NCBI GenBank assembly: GCA_011317545.1
Contig: WUJK01000005.1
Location: 2,976,001 to 3,040,000 of the forward strand
Source of the DNA: Coniella vitis
Lineage: Eukaryota > Ascomycota > Sordariomycetes > Diaporthales > Schizoparmaceae
Length of the DNA: 64,000 bases
Reading direction: 5' to 3'
The notes under the pieces are model-generated. The model was given only the letters and a program-made list of their open reading frames with translations, made no database searches and had not been told where the DNA came from. The translations under genes were made by a program, and so were the position numbers. Of the stretch, positions 23,190 through 34,987 are shown in pieces; within the stretch, counting starts at the first letter, position 1, and each line of letters starts with the position of its first letter.

Positions 23190-26100
23190 GACGACGGTGC
23201 CGCAAGGTCGATGTTACCCGTCCGTTTGTATTGTCGGTGCCTGGTCGGCTAGGCTTCGCCGCTTCGTTCGCTGACCTGCCCAGTCGAGACAGGAAGGAAG
23301 GGGTGACGGAGGAATCAGCGCTGGCAGGAGGGGAACGAGCAGACGACCAAGAACCGATGGCACCAAAGACACGAGCTGCTGGTCTGGTTGTTTGCTCAAC
23401 CTTTTTTCCCCCGTCAGGACCAGCTCTCCAGCTCCCAGCTCCCTCCCGGTTTGGCGTCCGACGGGCTGGGCCGGGCTGACCTCCGGGGAGGGGGGCGGGC
23501 AACAGATCGTGCGACACTCTGACCAGGTCGTAATTTGCCCTCCGCTTAGGCCTTTGGTGGGTATTTGTGTGTCGGACGTTTGTTTGCACCGGACGGCGGA
23601 CGAGATTCGAAAGGATTGGCTGCTGTTGTCGTTGCCTGTCACTGCGGTTGCAGAGGCTCGATTCTGTCTCTGTTTGCCTGGGGTGTATGTTTTCCGTATC
23701 GTGTCTCGAGAGACTCTCTGTTCCTGCGGTGCTCTGGCACGGACACGACGAGGGTCGGTTCTGTTTTGTCACTTTCGCCCCGTCTGGATCCCTCGAAACC
23801 CGGGAGATTCGGTGTGGGGCGTGATGCCGTGGGTGAGGTCGAAGCGGGGCGGGCTGGCTCGGCAGGGTGTGAACGTGAGGCGGACGCTGCTACGACTTCA
23901 TGTATACACAGACAGTAGCCCAGCTTTAGGGGTGGTTTTGTCTTGTCCAGGCTGGCTTGCCTCGTCTCCTACTGGTCCGGGGCGGCGGGCGGATCGGCGT
24001 GGAGATGAGGGCGACAGGGCCAGCGACGAGACGCACACGAATGATGGCAGGTGGTGTGAAGCTGTGTCGAGCGTGGTAATACTTATGTATGTGCCCCTCC
24101 GCAACCTTATTAGCTTGTCACTCTCTGCAGGCACGCACCCTGTCCTTTGCACAGAAGAGGGCAAAGAACAAGCAAAACAAGATGCAGAATGGCACTTGCA
24201 TACAAGGACAAGACAGAAGTAAGAAAGAAGGAGAGAAAAAAGGTTTCCAATGGCGGCAACCCCTCAGCATACAGTATGTGGCAGCCAGCAAGAGGCGGTG
24301 ATGCAAAAGGCTGAGTAGCAGTGCGGATGCGCTGTTACTTCTATGGTGCTAGGTTGCTGGCTGGCTGGCGGTGCAGTGCTGTGCTGTGCAGTGTGGGGAG
24401 GCACATATGGCAGTGACATGGGCCCCTGGCTTGCGGGCTGTCGTTGCGCTGGCAATGCTTGGCTTTGTTCTCGAAGCCGCAATTTCAACGCCGCTGCAGG
24501 TTACAGGTTACAGGTTACGTACTATTAGTACAGCGACAAGGGCGACATCACATAATACCTTCTGTATTGTTAGCCAATTCGCTGCTGCATTCCAGTGCTC
24601 AAGTTGCCAGTTGAACGGCAAATACAATTGAAGGTAAGTTGGTAATAGTTGTTGCTACGCAACAACCTACTATATTCATCTATTTGGATTTCCCTCTTCC
24701 AGTCTGGGGAATCAGGGCCAACTGGTTTGCCATGTATACACATAGTATATAGTAGTACGCTACTTCGCAGGCCTGGCTACATTGTACTCAGCCCTGGCAG
24801 GTCAGTGCTGCTAAAGACCACTAGCACCCACTAAAACCTAGCGGGGTCAACAGCAAAACAAGCAGAAACAAGCCACCCAGGCCTATATGCTATGTACTCA
24901 TAGTACCTAGGTATGTAAGTACTGTGTAACTGCAGCAATAGCAACAGCAACACCATTTTGCCTTGGTGGTGAGAATTCTTTTCTGGCACTGCTCGGCCCT
25001 CAGCCATGCATTTTCTCTGTACAATATCCAATCTCCACTAGAGAATGCCCACAGATCCCACACAGTCTACCGTACAATTTGCTTGGTTCTTGTGAGCTCA
25101 TCTCTTTCTGTCTTTTTTCTTTTGCTGTCTTATCAGCACAACAGCTACCATCCATGTACGCTCCAACGAGTTCTCCCTGGATAAGGCGGGATCCTCCATG
25201 TTTTTCCACCACGCCCACCGAACAACCCACAATCTACTCACCAAGCAAGCAACAACCCTCCTCGAATGTGAACCCTTTTTTCTTTCTTTTTTAACTTTTT
25301 TTTTGTCAAGGGGGGCGAGGGGACTTTCGCAAGGCTGAGGCAAACATTGAAGCACCGCACCGCTGTTTGTCATGGGAAATTGGGTTTAATGGGAAACGCG
25401 TCATGGGCTTCATGCACAAATTCGTATACAAGCCGATATAATTCTAGTCCTTTAACTATACCAGGAACTGCTCACTTATTGAGGTTTCGCCACCAAATCT
25501 CTGTTGTTTTTCTATGGAACCTTCTAACCCATCATTCTATCAACAATACTTTCTGTCAGCAAGTTTTTTTTTTTCTTTTCTCTTTTCCAGCATTACCACA
25601 GACCACACCTCAAGAGGTAGAATAGTACATACATACACTCTTGCAAGGAAATACCAACCTCGGCACGCTAAATAAAACAGTCGCCGTGTGGGTCTGGCTA
25701 GTTTGATATTCTTTATCAAGCAAAGATCCATTTGAACCTCCGTAGCCTGACGGCTCCAGAAGTGCAAATCCGTTTTATGTACTCGGTACCTGCTAGCTTT
25801 TGGCCAAATCAGGCCATAGCGGCGCCTGTCAACTGGGGGTCCATAGTGCTATACTATGTAAGTATACACAGTACAAAGTAAGGCTCTTGTACCTTTTAAC
25901 TTCAAAGGAATAAGTACTTCTAGAAAGTCACTTACTTCCAAGGTTGTAAAGCAAATGGCAACGGCATCGCCTCCATGCCTGTCTATACTACTGATCCCTT
26001 CTTGGATAAAAAATCAATAATAATTTAGAGTACCGTTCTTGTATATTTGCTGAATCTGGTACCTCCCACCTCTAGTTGTACACACTATGCATAGTCTTAG

Positions 26101-26649
26101 TATACCCAGGCATAAAACAAAAGTTAGGGACAACTTCACCAAATGCAGTGCCAAGATTCGCATCGACAATAAGAACGCAAGCAATTCATGCGACCGCAAT
26201 AGTATCACCACCGCATCTTCCCATTATCATGATCAGTGCTTATTGACCTGAGAAACATCAAATAACCATTTGCCTATCCTTTTTCATTCTGCACTCTCCC
26301 TGTCGTTCTTCATGAAACGGACGTGCACGATAGTGGTGGGAATATCCCACTCTATCTAACCCACAGCAACCGATACATCATCAATGAAATATCCTCGTGC
26401 CCCATCGACTTATACAATAAGAGGTCAGATTGCGAAAACATTGGCCGACCTCCAGTTCAGCTTCTCTGCCCAGAGGATCTCTGAAACCTTATTCTCAACT
26501 CGCACCCCAACACCGTAAAACCGCAAGATTCCTCCTCTCGATTCTCTCTCTGCTCTCTTTTGGCACTTGTCGTTATCAAGTTCGCATCTATATACAGTTT
26601 TCATTTCGCAAACATCCCCCACCTCTTGCTACGGAACAAGTGGCCTACT
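23190..26649. other. Long intergenic region upstream of sepH
   Basis: There is no supportable gene. Overlapping open frames at about 23176-23772 (minus) and 23392-24222 (plus) are GC-driven and without domains; the first 900 bases are probably the promoter and leader of sepH. From about 24300 the sequence becomes AT-richer, with TACTATGTA-type motifs (exact at about 25853, near-matches around 24893 and 26083). Confidence 0.5.
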
Positions 26650-28694
26650 TCAAGCTGCTTCCCGCGGTAGCGACCGGCTGAGACCAACCGCGGCCCACCA
26701 CTCATCCGAGAGATCTGGGCGTTCCATAAGTATGCGTATGATGCGCTGCATCGAGCTGGCGTCCACTTGCGAATCGTCATCATCAGGAATCTGCGACTGT
26801 GATTCATGCTGCTGCTGCTGCTGCTGCGATTCTTGTCGTCCTTGCTCCTCCTCTTGCTGTCGCTCTTGCTGCTCTTGCTGCTCCCCCTGTTGCCCCCCCT
26901 GCTGTCCCGCCTGTTGAGGTGTCGATCGCGAATGTGCAACTACATCTGCATAAGATCGCCGCCGTCCGTCGGGAGGCCACAGCCGCGTCGCTGTGTGAGA
27001 CGCGGCTGTTGTGTTCGCCGGGCTGTTTAGCAAGCCTGGCCAAGGCCCCGTGTCTTCGCCATCCCCTCCACCCTCCACATCCGATCCTTCATCGTCAGAT
27101 CCAAAACAGAATCGGTCAAAGTCAGCGTCGGTGAGTGTTCCAGAGAGGTCTCTTTCACGTTCGGGTTCGTCCTCGTTATACCATGGAAATGTGGTGCTGG
27201 GCGCAGTGCTCTGCGACGTCGAGGCCGAGGCTGAGCCCGACCCCAATGCAGACGCCGGTGCAGACGCCGATGCCGATGTTGGTGTAGACGTAGATTGAAA
27301 GGAAGTCCCCACACTCGGTGGCTGGGGGTCGGGCGTGATGGAGCTGAGAAGTGTGTCCCACACGCCATCGCCTTCTGGGCTGAGGCTCCTGTCGCGGTCG
27401 CCCAGTCCATCAACAGGTGAGTGCTGAGGCTGCGCGTCCGCAATGACGGGAAGCGGGGACAGAGGTGCAAGCCTGGGCGCAGTACCATTGGGCACGCGTG
27501 GAGCCTCTCGTTCCGCGCTTTGTGATTCTTGTGCAGCTTGACGCGCGAGGCGACCTGCCCTCAGCTGATCTATAAGGCGTCGTCCATAACTTTGGCGGGG
27601 AGGGCGAGCCCGATTTGCATCGAGAATGCGTTGATTTTCTCTGTCTCCAAAGCTTGGTCGAGGTGCCGATGCGCGGTGTCGCATAATAGGCCTTGGAGTC
27701 TAAAAGACGCAGTTAGCATGGTGCACACGAACACACCAAGGCGGTCGCGCAGCAAGGTGTTTATAATTAACGGTGAATAGCATTGATCAGAGCATCACTC
27801 ACAGGTCTAGCTCCGTGATCCTGGTGTTCATGCGCAGGCTCAGGTGTCTGCGAGGAACGAGACTGTTCGGGACGTAGCACGGTGAGTTGCTCCCCAAAGA
27901 ATCTTGCCATTTCCTGGCTTATGTCGCTAACATCGACAACCTCCTGCAAAACAGGGGTGCGACGCAGAGCGGGCGGATTGACATCGTATTGGCGCGGTGC
28001 TACTTGCAGCCTAGAGGGCGTGTGGGAGAGAATAGCCGCTCTGGGCCCAATCCACCGCAGGGTAGGAGTCGAGTCGGCAGAACCAGCGTTCTCATCCAAG
28101 GCGAGAGAAGCGTGAAGGCGCGCAGTGTGTGTGAGGCCGTTGGCGGACTGCAGACGGACAGTGCGGTCGGATGGCACGCGGTTCCTATCGGCGTGGTAGC
28201 GGTTGAGACTAGCCTCAAAATCAGGACGAGTCGGACGGCGGATGGTGGAACGCGCGCGCGCGGTCGAATCTCTGGGGGCCTTTGGCTTGATGTCGGACTC
28301 GACAGGCGCGTGGTACAGCCTGCAGAGGTGGGTAGAACGTCAGCTACACGGTCATGGTTGATAATGAACAAACAGCCCGCAGCGCAAACGCAGACAGATA
28401 GACAAGTGAGGGCGCAAGCGATCGTCGCAATGTGTGGGGAGTGGGCCAGATGCGAAGGTTGCGGCAAGGATAGGACGGATCGCGTAGCGACCCCGACTTG
28501 CGATGCGTGCTGCGGATACTGCTGCTGGGGGGTCGGGGGGGTGACGCCACGGGAACTGGGGCGCGTGCGCGACAGGCTGGTGACTCGTGGCATAGGAAGC
28601 AGAGCTGCTTGCTGGCTGCGCTTGTCGCAAGGAAAAGAAAACAGGGCGCGAGAGAAGACTAAGGGTAGACAGAAAATACTCACGGCAAGCCCAT
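26650..28694 (-). CDS. Unrecognised low-complexity protein with an 11-base first coding exon
   Basis: Function unknown. Exons 28684-28694, 27803-28319 and 26650-27699 join in phase 2 and phase 0 (donors GTGAGT and GTGAGT, acceptors CTGCAG and TTTTAG) to give 525 residues. The protein starts MGLPLYHAPVES. It is mostly disordered: Arg-rich N-terminal third, a region with GDRENQRILDANR and VWDTLLSSITPDPQPPSVGTSF, a Ser/Thr/Ala repeat, an acidic patch (DFDRFCFGSDDEGSD), and a Gln/Glu-rich stretch. It ends with a short ordered-looking helix, RIIRILMERPDLSDEWWAAVGLSR. The islands between low-complexity parts look selected. There is no signal peptide or membrane segment. The gene is divergent from FOL3 and could share its promoter. 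The first exon is so short that the start should be treated as provisional. Confidence 0.7.
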
Positions 28695-29705
28695 GACGAA
28701 GATCGAAGTCGGCGACCAGTCAAGATCGCACACGTTTTGACACAGTCTTTCTGGCAGCAGCGCTGACGAGACCAGGGGCAACAGCAAGCGGCTTTGGATT
28801 ATAGCCAAGAAGGGAGGAAAACAGAGGAAGGCAATAAACAGGCAGAACAGAGTGCAACGACAAGGGGCGAAAAGAAGACGGAGATGGGCCTAGGAAACGC
28901 GAGGCAAACACAACGCCGCAAGAGGACAATGATTGCAATCAAGAACACTGCCACAGCGCAGCTGCTGGTCGCCTTGCGATGGGGGATGCGCCCGTGATGG
29001 AGATTTGTGACGGGGGACAGGGCGGATGAGGAGAGGAAGAGAGGGTTGGAGGTCGGGGAGGAAGAGACATGGTCGAAAAGGCGGACGGGAACAGGGGCTT
29101 TGGGAGTCTGGTCGGCCGGGGGGGGGTGTGCCTTGGCTTGCTGATTGGGGGCTTCCGCATTGGGGGGCAACGAGAGGCTGTACATACTGATACCTAGGCA
29201 GCCAGGTAGTACTACTATGTACTATGTTATAGTATGAGATTTAGCGGTCCGCACCCACTAATACTGCCCTGCATGGAAAGACCCCAGGCCCTGAGCACAG
29301 ATACCGGCCCATCCTGCCTCTGTCTGCGCCCCCCTGCAATATCTCTTCAGCGCCAGGAGCGCCTTCCAAGAACCTCCCAGCCACTGAAAAGCCAGCCTTG
29401 TCGCGCAAGCAGCAACACACTAAAACGCTTGCACCCGAAAGCCCAAACCATCAAAACCATCTTTGCGCTTTCGAAGCTCACGACATGACTCATTGGCCTT
29501 GGTCAACATCCCCTCCTCCCTCGCCGACTTCCCTGGCGATTGGAGACTGGACAATCCTATTGTGAGCCGGTCCCAACCACGCGCCAGGCCGGTGTGACGC
29601 TGCGGCACCTCTCTCCGCCACTCGCGCAGCCGATCCGCCGTCTCTCTGCGACCTGGTGCGACCTGGTCTTCTTCGCCACCGCCTCCTCTCACCATCACCG
29701 CGAGC
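28695..29705. other. Divergent intergenic region between the unknown gene and FOL3
   Basis: It likely holds both promoters. A minus-strand open frame at 28799-29185 (128 codons, Pro/Ser-rich with one hydrophobic stretch) is unsupported. A TACTATGTA motif lies near 29213. A C-rich leader precedes the FOL3 ATG at 29706. Confidence 0.5.
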
Positions 29706-30923
29706 ATGATCGAGCTGGGCCTCTCGCGCATCTCGCGCCTCCTCCGACATACTCCCCAGACCTGGAAAGCCATCCACGTCGCCGGCACCAACGGCAAGGG
29801 CTCAACCTGCGCTTACATCTCAGCCTTGCTCCACGCAAGCGGCAAATCCTGCGCGCGCTTCAACTCGCCGCACTTTATCGACCGCTGGGACTGCATCACC
29901 ATCAACGAAGCCCCAGTCTCCGAGTCGCGCTTCCTCGCTGCCGAGCGCGTTGTCCACGAGCGCAACCAGCGCGAGGCCATTGGCGCCTCAGAGTTCGAGC
30001 TCCTCACCGCAACGGCGTTTGAGCTGCTTCACGCCGCGCAGGTCGAGTATGGCGTAATTGAGGTGGGCATGGGCGGCGCGCTGGATGCCACGAATGCGCT
30101 CAAGCACAAGGCCGTTACGGTGATTACGAAAATTGGGCTGGACCACCAGTTCTTGTTGGGCAACACCATTGAGGAAATCGCCGTGCAAAAGGCGGGGATC
30201 ATGCGCAGCAAAGCGTTTTGTGTGGTTGACGAGAGTAACCCGCCGACGGTGCTGCGTGTGCTCGAGGAACATGCCATGGCTGTCGGTGCGGGCATAATGC
30301 ATGCTGGACCCTCACCCAAGGAGGCGCAGATGTTGGCCAGCCAAGGGTTTGAGCCGCATCAGGCGCAGAATGTTATTAATGCGGTGCAGGCTTTCCAGCT
30401 GGCCTGTCCTGATGAGCCGACGGAGCTGGAGAGGCTACTTCCTGTCCTCAAGCGGGCGTATATCCCAGGTCGGCTGCAGAGGATAGACAGGGGCGGCACC
30501 AAGATGCTGCTTGATGGCGCGCACAATGTCCAGTCTGCAGAGGTGCTGGCACACTATGTCAATAAACATTTGCGCGATGACAGCGACCAACCTGTGACGT
30601 GGGTCCTTGCAGCGTCTGAAGGGAAGGACATCAGTGGCATATTAGAGGTCCTGATCAAGCCCCAAGATCTGGTAACGGCTGTACAATTTGGACCCGTGGA
30701 TGGCATGCCCTGGGTGAGGCCGCAAGAGCCGCAGCATATTTTGGCGGCTGCTGCGAAGCTGGGCGCCGTGATGTTTGAAAGTGAACCAGCCACGGAGAGC
30801 ATAGGTCGAGTAGCCTTGGAAACGGCGCCGGCCAAGGGGCAGCCTGTGGTTGTAGCTGGCAGTCTGTATTTAGTCTCGGATCTTTTGCGGTATATGCGCA
30901 GTCAAAACATTCACGTTTCTTGA
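29706..30923 (+). CDS. FOL3: Dihydrofolate synthetase
   Basis: It adds glutamate to dihydropteroate to make dihydrofolate, an ATP-using step of folate synthesis. It is a single exon of 405 residues, a usual length for fungal FOL3. The N terminus IELGLSRISRLL and the P-loop GTNGKGST (about residues 26-33) are clear. Other Mur-ligase/FPGS family marks follow: RFNSPHFIDRWDCITIN, EFELLTATAFELL, VIEVGMGGALDATN, ITKIGLDHQFLLGNT, KAGI, PGRLQRI, LLDGAHN, EGMPW-like DGMPWVRP, and VVAGSLYLVSDLLRY. It resembles yeast FOL3 more than the longer folylpolyglutamate synthase because it lacks an N-terminal extension and keeps the compact C-terminal domain. The ATG is chosen as the first residue of the conserved IELGLSR motif and has a C-rich leader. 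Confidence 0.93.
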   Translation: MIELGLSRISRLLRHTPQTWKAIHVAGTNGKGSTCAYISALLHASGKSCARFNSPHFIDRWDCITINEAPVSESRFLAAERVVHERNQREAIGASEFELLTATAFELLHAAQVEYGVIEVGMGGALDATNALKHKAVTVITKIGLDHQFLLGNTIEEIAVQKAGIMRSKAFCVVDESNPPTVLRVLEEHAMAVGAGIMHAGPSPKEAQMLASQGFEPHQAQNVINAVQAFQLACPDEPTELERLLPVLKRAYIPGRLQRIDRGGTKMLLDGAHNVQSAEVLAHYVNKHLRDDSDQPVTWVLAASEGKDISGILEVLIKPQDLVTAVQFGPVDGMPWVRPQEPQHILAAAAKLGAVMFESEPATESIGRVALETAPAKGQPVVVAGSLYLVSDLLRYMRSQNIHVS

Positions 30924-31202
30924 GCTGAATTTCTGATCTTTACAACCACCGAAATCGCGGATATATGATGATTGATCTTAAGGTGTTTTACTGAGTGTGT
31001 CGGGTTGCTCATTTACTACTATGTATGTAACAAGATATATGTTCCCTGTTACTTGCTGCAATCTGATTGGCCACGTTTCCTCTACCCTGGAAAGCACTTG
31101 TACATACTGTATAGTTATGATAGTAAACCGCCGCCCTTCACGAAATATATATTTGCGACCACATCTTTGCCACACCTCACAACATACCACCCACACTCAA
31201 CA

Positions 31203-32147
31203 ATGGAATCCCCAAATCACCTCATTATAGTCTGCGGCCACGCCATCTGGGCCGGCGGGCCGACCAGCGGCCTCGACGAAGCAGAGTGGATCATTGAGAG
31301 CTGGAAAAAGGGTGAAACGCCGACTTACACAGAACATATCAAGGCTGGCTTGAGAGCTTTGCGTGAGGATGACCGATCTGTGTTGATGTTCTCGGGGTGA
31401 GTTTCATTCTGTATGTTCTTATTATATGCAATCGAAACCGCGCCATCTCGTCGGGACCAGGGATGCACTGCTGGACATGGCAATCTCGGAACTGTCTACT
31501 ATGTACAAAATACAAACCAGAAGCAAGCGGATATATGCTAACACATTTTGTCAAGAGGTCCTACGGTTGCAAGCACACCTCTCTCGGAAGCGCGTAGTTA
31601 CTACAACCTTGCCGTCGCCAATTCCTACTGGGGCATCCTCCTTCCAACCTCAGCCTCAACCCAAGCCACCCCTCACCACCCACGCATCCGGATCGAAGAA
31701 CGCGCCCTCGACTCATACCAAAACATCCTCTTTAGCATCCTCCACTTTTGGCGCACCAGCGGCACCACGACCTGGCCCTCCCGCCTGACCCTCATCTCCC
31801 ACGCCTTTAAAAAGCGCCGCCTCATCGACGCTCACACCTGCTCCCCTGCATCCCTCGCATTCCCCCGCGGAAACGTCACTTTTATCGGGGTGAATCCGCC
31901 CGGTGTGCCCCTCGTATTGGCAAGTGAGGAGCGCGCGGTGGAGGAGTGGCTTGCGGATCCACAGGGCTGGACATTGAATGGCTTGAGGACGAAGAGGGAG
32001 GGAAGGAATCCGTGGGGGGTAAAGCAGGTTATGTTTTTGAACGAAGAGGAGAGAAAGAGGAGTGGAATTGTGACGAAGATGGTTGATGGTGGAAGGGGGG
32101 AGGTAATGGATGTAGAGGGTGGTGGGAGGTGGCCGTGGGCAGTATAG
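31203..32147 (+). CDS. DUF218 (YdcF-like) domain protein
   Basis: The DUF218 fold occurs in bacteria and fungi; a biochemical role in fungi is not established. Exons 31203-31396 and 31556-32147 join in phase 2 to give 261 residues. Landmarks are LIIVCGHAIW at the first strand, SVLMFSGGPT at the splice junction, TPLSEARSYYNLA, an SILHFWRTSG helix, LTLISHAFKKRR, and a late FIGVNPP strand. The C terminus is basic, then Gly-rich. There is no signal peptide. The intron at 31397-31555 contains one copy of the dispersed TACTATGTA motif at about 31499. The gene is convergent with the hydrolase on the right, with only 134 bases between stops. Confidence 0.85.
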
Positions 32148-32281
32148 ACAGGACCAAGGGGTCATCTAGATGGAATAGCTGCACAGGCGAGCATGCGCGT
32201 GGGCCATCTGTATTGCGAATCAGGCATCTAAACGCTTCCACCAGCAACTAACCAGCTTACATACCGAGCATACAACGACCT

Positions 32282-33498
32282 TCAGATCCTCGCAGTGGGC
32301 GCCGTCCCAGCTCCATTCACAATCTCACACACGAACCGGGCGGCATCACTGACCATCTCGCTGCTACACTCGTGGCCCCTCCCAGGGTAGATGCGGTTAT
32401 CGACGCTCAACCCACCATCAGCATACCACGTCTGCGCCGCATCGACAAACCAGTTTGTAAAGGGCTCCGAGCACCGCCACGGCACCAGCTTGTCATCACC
32501 ACCCGTGCACATGAGCAACTTCTTGCCCCGGACGTGCTTGTCGAGGACGCTGCGAATTCGTTCACGTTCTTGTTGCTCCTGCTCACTGGTCTCTGTTGAT
32601 GCTCCCTCACTGCCACTGGTGCCAACCTTTGGTACATCCCGCGTGCCAAAGACAATGCCCTTGGGATCAAATCGGGCGGATTGTGCCACGAGCGCAGGAG
32701 GGAAGTCTGAGCTGCCCAAGAAACCAGCACCGCTCGTCTGATGGTCGTAGCTCCGCAGCTTGGTCAACCGCGCGCGATCGCTCATCAAAAACTGGAAATC
32801 GGGGCAGCCAATGATGCTCACTCCCGCCACGATGCGTGGGTCGGAGAACAGTGCTTGCCAGGTGGAGTGGCCGCCAAGGGAGACGCCCAGGCAGAGGTGC
32901 TGGTCAATAACTGCAGAGGGCTGTGGATTGGTTGGAGAGTCGCGTTCTGTGAGGAAGAGATAGCCGGGGAGAGCGTCAATAAGTAGACTTGTGTCCACGA
33001 CAGTGCCGTTGATGATGCCAAACATGTCTTGGGCGTGGTGCGCGTTGCCCTCTTTCCAGGCAAGGTTGGCAAGGTCGTGGACTTTGCGGGAGCCGTGATT
33101 GCGTTGATCTGGCGAATGCTGTTAGCTAAAGGGTGGACGAAACGACTAAGAGGGGAACAACTGCGAATTCATTCAGGAAAAGGTGCAAGAACAATACCGA
33201 ATGCAGCAGCAATCAATCCGCGGCTCGATCCTTCAGGCCGCGTCTTATTGTACTCGCCGACGACGGACCGTGCCATGAAGGCCATGCGGGAGCGGTCGGC
33301 AAGGCGCGGGTTGTGCAGCCATAGAACGGATACTTGTGTGGGCGAGGTGCTGCCTTTGGGTGGCTGCGGCAGCTCCTCGAGGCCGTAGATGTCAACGAGG
33401 ATGCCAGTAATGGTGATTGTCTGCACCGAGACGGCGGGAGGCTCGGACAGGCCGGTCAGCGGGTTGGGCGTGTGCCCCGACGAGGAGGAGGGGGCCAT
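32282..33498 (-). CDS. Alpha/beta hydrolase family protein
   Basis: A soluble serine hydrolase of unknown substrate. Exons 33198-33498 and 32282-33108 join in phase 1 (donor GTATTG, acceptor CGCCAG) to give 375 residues. After the intron comes the fungal family motif DQRNHGSRKV, which serves as the oxyanion-side loop. The nucleophile elbow is LGVSLGGHS (about residue 197), the acid lies in TGGDDKLVPW, and the His in GRGHECSSEM near the C terminus, so the full triad is visible. A short acidic linker (TSEQEQQERER) lies before the last third. No signal peptide is seen. The ATG at 33498 gives MAPSSSSGH. The nearby folate gene is no guide to function. Confidence 0.87.
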
Positions 33499-34821
33499 GG
33501 TCGTTTCGGATGCGTGTGTTTATTTGGCTTGGCAGATGGACAATATGTGAATGTGAGTTTGGATGTTGGCTGATGGTTTCGGAAATTGACAAGAATGTCC
33601 ACGTATTTGTGCAACAAGAGTGGTGCAAATGCTGCTTTGTAATCTGGCATCGATTGCGAGACTGAGATGGTGGTGATGCAAGTAATCAACCGCGGCGCAA
33701 GTGTTTGATTCGGGAAAGTGGCCCTGCTGCCGATCGGCGCCGAATCGGCACCAAATCGGTCGCTCCGCCAAGCTGGCAGGAACGGGCCCGTGGCCGGAGC
33801 TTTGTCGGCGGAGCAAGCGCCGGTGCCTGCTCTGGCCAAAAGGCCACCATAGCCCTGCCAAATCATGGACCAGGCGATCTGCTAATGTAGATGTGGTACT
33901 AGTATAATTCGGTATAGCTCTCATGATTCTATCACACGGCAAAGATTTGAGCTCGAGAAGCTGCTGCATCAGTATCTGCTCGAACCGGCAGTGACGATCC
34001 CCCGCTCGCACCCTGCAGGAGCAAGAGCACTAGTAAGAACCCCTGATTACCTACCAGATGCCTATTATGACAGTGAACCACCGTGAGCTGTCCTCAAGCT
34101 CGGTCCTTCTCCCCTACTTCTTCTCTGTTTCAACCAGACAACGTTCCACAACACCGCCATTATCCACCTCACGCGTTGGTCAGTTCAGTCTCAGCATCGA
34201 TATCCCTGTTTCGTTTCCTCCATCTCGTGCCTTGCCAGAATACACCACTACCAGTGCTTCTACGTACTGGACAACGATACTCCGCTACCCCATTGACTGC
34301 TGGCCCCTTGGCCCTTGACTGCTTGTTCTGTTGACTTGGCCCTCAGCATACGCTTCCACGGACCACGTCGCCACTCTGCACACGTTGCTTGTCGTGGCCG
34401 AGCATTCTTCGCTCATGAGAGTCACACACAGTGTACAGGCTTGTATCGACGCCCCCTTGTCTGCGTCTAACAACAACATTCAAGTCACTCACACCCAGGT
34501 TCCAAGACCGACACCAATTCCATCGGATTCGACCTGCGACCTGCTCGGTCCATCAAACTACCATCACTACACACTAACACCTGGACCCCTCCGCGATAAA
34601 TTTGCCTTTTCACTTCCAGGCTGCCTCAACTCGCATCAAGTTCGTTTTCCGACGAATCCCGTTCCCGTTTCAGACAGACCCAACGCGTCTCTACATCATG
34701 ATAATGCTTCCGCGACCACCTCCACTGTCGCCGTCCCTCGTTCCGTCTGCCAAAACGCCGATAATACTGTGTCAATATAAGCGTTTGGTCAAAGAGTACT
34801 TCAACAAGCACCTTAACAGGT
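33499..34821. other. Intergenic between the hydrolase and the tRNA gene
   Basis: The left part is the promoter of the minus-strand hydrolase. The right part (34080-34800) is C-rich with open frames but no domain or splice support, and I do not call a gene. Confidence 0.5.
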
Positions 34822-34978
34822 GCCCGGCTAGCTCAATCGGTAGAGCGTGAGACTCTTACAGAGTTTCCGATTCTGAACAGCGTGATCTCAAGGTTGTGGG
34901 GTATGTATCTACCAATTATATCGAGCAGTTAGAAGAATCCATCCTAACAATGTCGCAGTTCGACCCCCACGTCGGGCT
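34822..34978 (+). tRNA. tRNA-Lys (CTT anticodon) with two intervening sequences
   Basis: All arms can be drawn. Acceptor GCCCGGC pairs with GTCGGGC (one G-U). The D arm is GCTC/GAGC, the anticodon stem TGAGA/TCTCA, and the loop CTCTTAA with CTT. The T stem GTGGG/CCCAC has loop TTCGACC. The discriminator base is T, as in fungal Lys tRNAs. A 26-nt intron (34859-34884) sits at the canonical site, after the base 3' to the anticodon. A second insertion of 58 nt (34901-34958) sits exactly between the T-stem 5' strand and the T loop. That insertion begins GTATGT, ends CAG and has CTAAC ten bases before its end, all features of a spliceosomal intron. It splits the Pol III B box; the A box (34829-34840) is intact. 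A T7 run at 34991-34997 could terminate Pol III. Function depends on removal of both inserts, so it may be a real gene or a decaying copy. Confidence 0.85.
34901..34958 (+). other. 58-nt GT-AG intron-like insertion in the tRNA T arm
   Basis: Donor GTATGT at 34901, branch-like CTAAC at 34944-34948, acceptor CAG ending at 34958. Length and signals match the protein-gene introns in this window. tRNA endonuclease normally cuts only at the anticodon loop, so this would need the spliceosome or some other route. Confidence 0.7.
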
Positions 34979-34987
34979 CAATTCCCG
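34959..34987 (+). repeat. Left copy of a tRNA-Lys 3'-end direct repeat
   Basis: 29 bases from the T loop through the acceptor end and 9 bases of 3' flank. They match 41895-41923 at 27 of 29 positions in the same orientation. It marks the left edge of the proposed recombinase element. Confidence 0.8.

Noticed and set aside
23176..24222. Overlapping open frames on both strands upstream of sepH
   Set aside because: High GC opens several frames at once; none has a domain, and the region is best read as the sepH promoter and leader.
28799..29185. Minus-strand frame with one hydrophobic stretch
   Set aside because: Pro/Ser low complexity in a divergent promoter region; no supporting feature.
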